A stretch of DNA of 6,922 nucleotides from Bacteroidales bacterium (lineage in GTDB: Bacteria > Bacteroidota > Bacteroidia > Bacteroidales > NBLH01). Under the pieces are notes generated by a model, which was not told where the DNA came from, searched no databases, and worked only from the letters and a program-made list of their open reading frames with translations. The DNA lies in assembly GCA_021647685.1 (NCBI GenBank), contig JAKIUH010000242.1:1-6922 (forward strand), read 5' to 3'. The translations under genes were made by a program, and so were the position numbers. This document shows, piece after piece, positions 5,288 to 6,922 of this stretch (position 1 is the stretch's first letter; each line of letters opens with the position of its first letter).

Positions 5288-6349
5288 ATGTTAAAGAGAT
5301 TACCAATAGAAAAAGATATTGAAACAAAAAGAGTTCTAAAAAAACTTTCATCTGCACACCGTGCATTGGCAGAATTAAAGGGTGTTGCTTCTACAATTCC
5401 GAATGAAAACATTTTGATAAATACATTAGGATTGCAAGAAGCAAAAGACAGTTCTGCAATAGAAAATATAATTACAACATACGATGATATCTATAAAGCA
5501 GATTTAAACTTAGAAGGTTTTAAGTCACTGAATGCAAAAGAAGTTCAAAATTATAATTTAGCACTAAAAAAAGGATTTGCATTAATATCAAAAAAAAAGA
5601 TATTAACAAACAATGATATAATTGAAATTCAGTCTGAATTAGAGAAAAATAAAGCAGGTTTCAGAAAACTTCCCGGAACAGCCTTGAAAAATGCAACAAC
5701 AGGAGAAACAGTATATACACCACCGCAGGAATATTCTGAAATAGTGGATTTGATGACCAATTTGGAACAATTTATCAATGATGATACAATATCGGATTTT
5801 GACCCATTGGTGAAAATGGCAATAATCCATTATCAGTTTGAGAGTATTCATCCATTTTACGATGGTAATGGAAGGACAGGCAGGATAATAAATGTTCTTT
5901 ACTTGGTAATGAAAGACTTATTGAATCTACCTATTCTATATTTAAGCAGATACATAATTTTACACAAAGGCGATTACTATAAATTATTGCAAGAAATTCG
6001 AGAAACCGACAATTGGGAAAATTGGTTGTTATTTATGTTAAATGCTGTTGAACAAATATCAAAAGAAACGATTGAATTAATCAAAAAAATAAGGGCACTA
6101 ATATTTGAATTTAAAAATATACTTCGTGATAATTATAAATTTTACAGCCAAGATTTGTTAAATAATTTATTCAAACACCCTTATACTAAAATAGAATTTA
6201 TAGAACGTGATTTGGGAGTTTCAAGAATAACAGCGGCAAAATATTTAAATGAATTGTCAAAAGACGGATTATTAAGAAAAGAAAAGTTAGGAACAGGAAA
6301 TTATTACATTAATGAAAACCTGATGAATTTATTAACGATGAAAAGATAA
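5288..6349 (+). CDS. Fic-family protein (class II, self-inhibited adenylyltransferase type) with C-terminal winged helix
   Basis: The 353-residue cytoplasmic protein has the three-part layout of the SoFic-like family. The Fic N-terminal domain (about 1-100) carries the inhibitory motif SSAIEN (55-60, Glu59), fitting (S/T)xxxE(G/N). The Fic core (about 105-255) has the complete catalytic motif HPFYDGNGRTGR (188-199, His188) and a flap region around TALKNATTGETVYTPP (131-146) that positions target peptides. A winged-helix segment (about 295-345, with LGVSRITAAKYLNELSKDG at 309-327) ends the protein. Enzymes of this type transfer AMP from ATP to hydroxyl side chains; the target here is unknown. 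Because the inhibitor is built in, no separate antitoxin is needed, and none is seen nearby. The ATG at 5288 is preferred over an in-frame TTG at 5219 because the latter lies in the predicted promoter and the family homology begins near MLKRLPIEKDIETK. The gene is more A/T-rich than hutH-hutU and is bracketed by inverted repeats, suggesting acquisition. Confidence 0.93.
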   Translation: MLKRLPIEKDIETKRVLKKLSSAHRALAELKGVASTIPNENILINTLGLQEAKDSSAIENIITTYDDIYKADLNLEGFKSLNAKEVQNYNLALKKGFALISKKKILTNNDIIEIQSELEKNKAGFRKLPGTALKNATTGETVYTPPQEYSEIVDLMTNLEQFINDDTISDFDPLVKMAIIHYQFESIHPFYDGNGRTGRIINVLYLVMKDLLNLPILYLSRYIILHKGDYYKLLQEIRETDNWENWLLFMLNAVEQISKETIELIKKIRALIFEFKNILRDNYKFYSQDLLNNLFKHPYTKIEFIERDLGVSRITAAKYLNELSKDGLLRKEKLGTGNYYINENLMNLLTMKR

Positions 6350-6369
6350 AATACTTTGTCCAGTAGAGT

Positions 6370-6432
6370 AACCGCCTCCGCCAGTAAATACTGACGGAGC
6401 GCGCCTCGCATCCGCCAGCTGGCGAATACGGG
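6370..6432. repeat. GC-rich double-hairpin element after the fic gene
   Basis: Two hairpins lie side by side in a sharply GC-rich island within AT-rich DNA. The first pairs CTCCGCCAGT (6376-6385) with ACTGACGGAG (6390-6399) around AAAT. Its one mismatch becomes a G-U pair in minus-strand RNA. The second centres on the perfect 12-bp palindrome CGCCAGCTGGCG (6413-6424), extending with mismatches to about 6405-6432. Both contain CCGCCAG. It starts about 20 bp after the fic stop. No T-tract follows, so it may hinder transcription but is not a canonical terminator. It resembles short REP-like intergenic repeats; the copy number cannot be judged from this window. Confidence 0.6.
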
Positions 6433-6696
6433 TTCTTCCCAATGAAAATTTTGGAACAGACCGCTACTTGCAGCTATATCATACGAAACAGCGAGTATTT
6501 ATAATTCGTCTTTAAAACTTCCTTGCATCCTTTTTAGCAAAATAATCTACGATTTTCATGGATCTTTTTAAGCTCATAGTTTTGAATCCATAAGCTTGAT
6601 ACTAGCTATCGCTATTTTTTTACTTTATCCTTATGTGGGTAAATATCGAAGCTTCATTTTTTATTTCCAAAAAATTAATCGAAATTTGTTGCCTGC
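6433..6696. other. Non-coding stretch before the ClC gene
   Basis: This 264-bp AT-rich region carries no convincing gene. Small open frames on both strands lack recognisable features. A short stem TAGC-TATC-GCTA followed by seven T (about 6603-6621) is too weak to call a terminator. No clear TTTG/TAnnTTTG promoter for the downstream gene was found; the nearest resemblance, GAAATTTG (6681-6688), lacks the leading T and lies only 8 nt from the start codon. Confidence 0.5.
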
Positions 6697-6922
6697 ATGG
6701 ATAGAGTTCAACAATATATCAATCAGTTTAATAAATGGCGTGAATTGCATATCAGTCAGCAGCAATTTGTGTTCTTTATTAGTATTATTATTGGATTGAT
6801 TACGGGTGTTGCAGCTTATCTAATGAAGACTTTCGTTATTTATCTGAAAGATTTTTTGATAAACCGTTATGACGCGGACGAAAGTAATCTCTTGCTTTAT
6901 GTTTATCCTGTGGCAGGAATTT
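6697..6922 (+). CDS. ClC-family chloride channel/transporter, N-terminal part (cut by window edge)
   Basis: The ATG at 6697 opens a frame of 75 codons that runs off the right edge. An in-frame stop at 6676-6678 and the absence of another start make this ATG the only choice. A polar, soluble N-terminus (1-22) is followed by the hydrophobic segment FVFFISIIIGLITGVAAYLM (24-43), then a short amphipathic stretch and the beginning of a second hydrophobic region, LLLYVYPVAGI (65-75). The pattern of a first helix with a GLxxG turn followed by a YxYPxxGI segment is characteristic of bacterial ClC proteins, which move chloride (often in exchange for protons) across the inner membrane. The selectivity motifs (GSGIP, GxEGP type) would lie beyond the window, so the assignment rests on the N-terminus alone. 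Confidence 0.75.
   Translation, partial: MDRVQQYINQFNKWRELHISQQQFVFFISIIIGLITGVAAYLMKTFVIYLKDFLINRYDADESNLLLYVYPVAGI

Noticed and set aside
6512..6577. Minus-strand 21-codon frame (MSLKRSMKIVDYFAKKDARKF with one residue uncounted at the stop)
   Set aside because: It is gene-like in composition but too short to support; it may be a remnant or chance. No promoter or conserved motif is visible.
6596..6799. 67-residue plus-strand frame with a hydrophobic start
   Set aside because: It overlaps the ClC start in another frame, begins with a non-ATG codon, and shows no family resemblance; the frame from 6697 explains the DNA better.

Overview
The window looks like chromosomal DNA from a member of the Bacteroidota. 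It is AT-rich, and none of the genes has a clear Shine-Dalgarno sequence; A-rich stretches precede the starts instead. Three good matches to the Bacteroidota promoter pattern (TTTG, about 20 nt, TAnnTTTG) sit where promoters are expected. No rRNA, tRNA, CRISPR array or transposase gene was found.

Positions 1-4952 hold a histidine-utilisation block. On the minus strand, hutH (histidine ammonia-lyase, 2450-3940) is followed by hutU (urocanate hydratase, 248-2245). Together they perform the first two steps: histidine to urocanate plus ammonia, then urocanate to imidazolonepropionate. The enzymes for the later steps (imidazolonepropionase and formimidoylglutamate processing) are not in the window. 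Diverging from hutH on the plus strand is a LysR-type regulator (4074-4952), the obvious candidate controller of the hut genes. The 133-bp gap between them is dense with signals. Two predicted promoters interlock on opposite strands around a perfect 12-bp palindrome. The hutH leader carries five alternating copies of one 7-bp half-site (AGTCATC/GATGACT), the last abutting the hutH start codon. This leader is the most unusual structure in the window and could be a DNA operator, an RNA switch, or both.

Positions 4953-6435 look like an accessory insertion. An 88-bp imperfect inverted repeat (5073-5160) precedes a well-placed promoter and a gene for a self-contained Fic-family protein (5288-6349). 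That protein has an N-terminal inhibitory motif and a C-terminal winged helix. A compact GC-rich inverted-repeat element (6370-6432) follows the gene. The composition and the flanking repeats contrast with the metabolic genes on the left.

The right edge (6697-6922) is the start of a ClC-family chloride channel or transporter gene cut off by the window. The left edge (1-247) has no gene but holds an imperfect inverted repeat, a possible leftward promoter, and a GC-rich hairpin beyond the hutU stop. That hairpin shares an 11-bp flank with a second hairpin between hutH and hutU.
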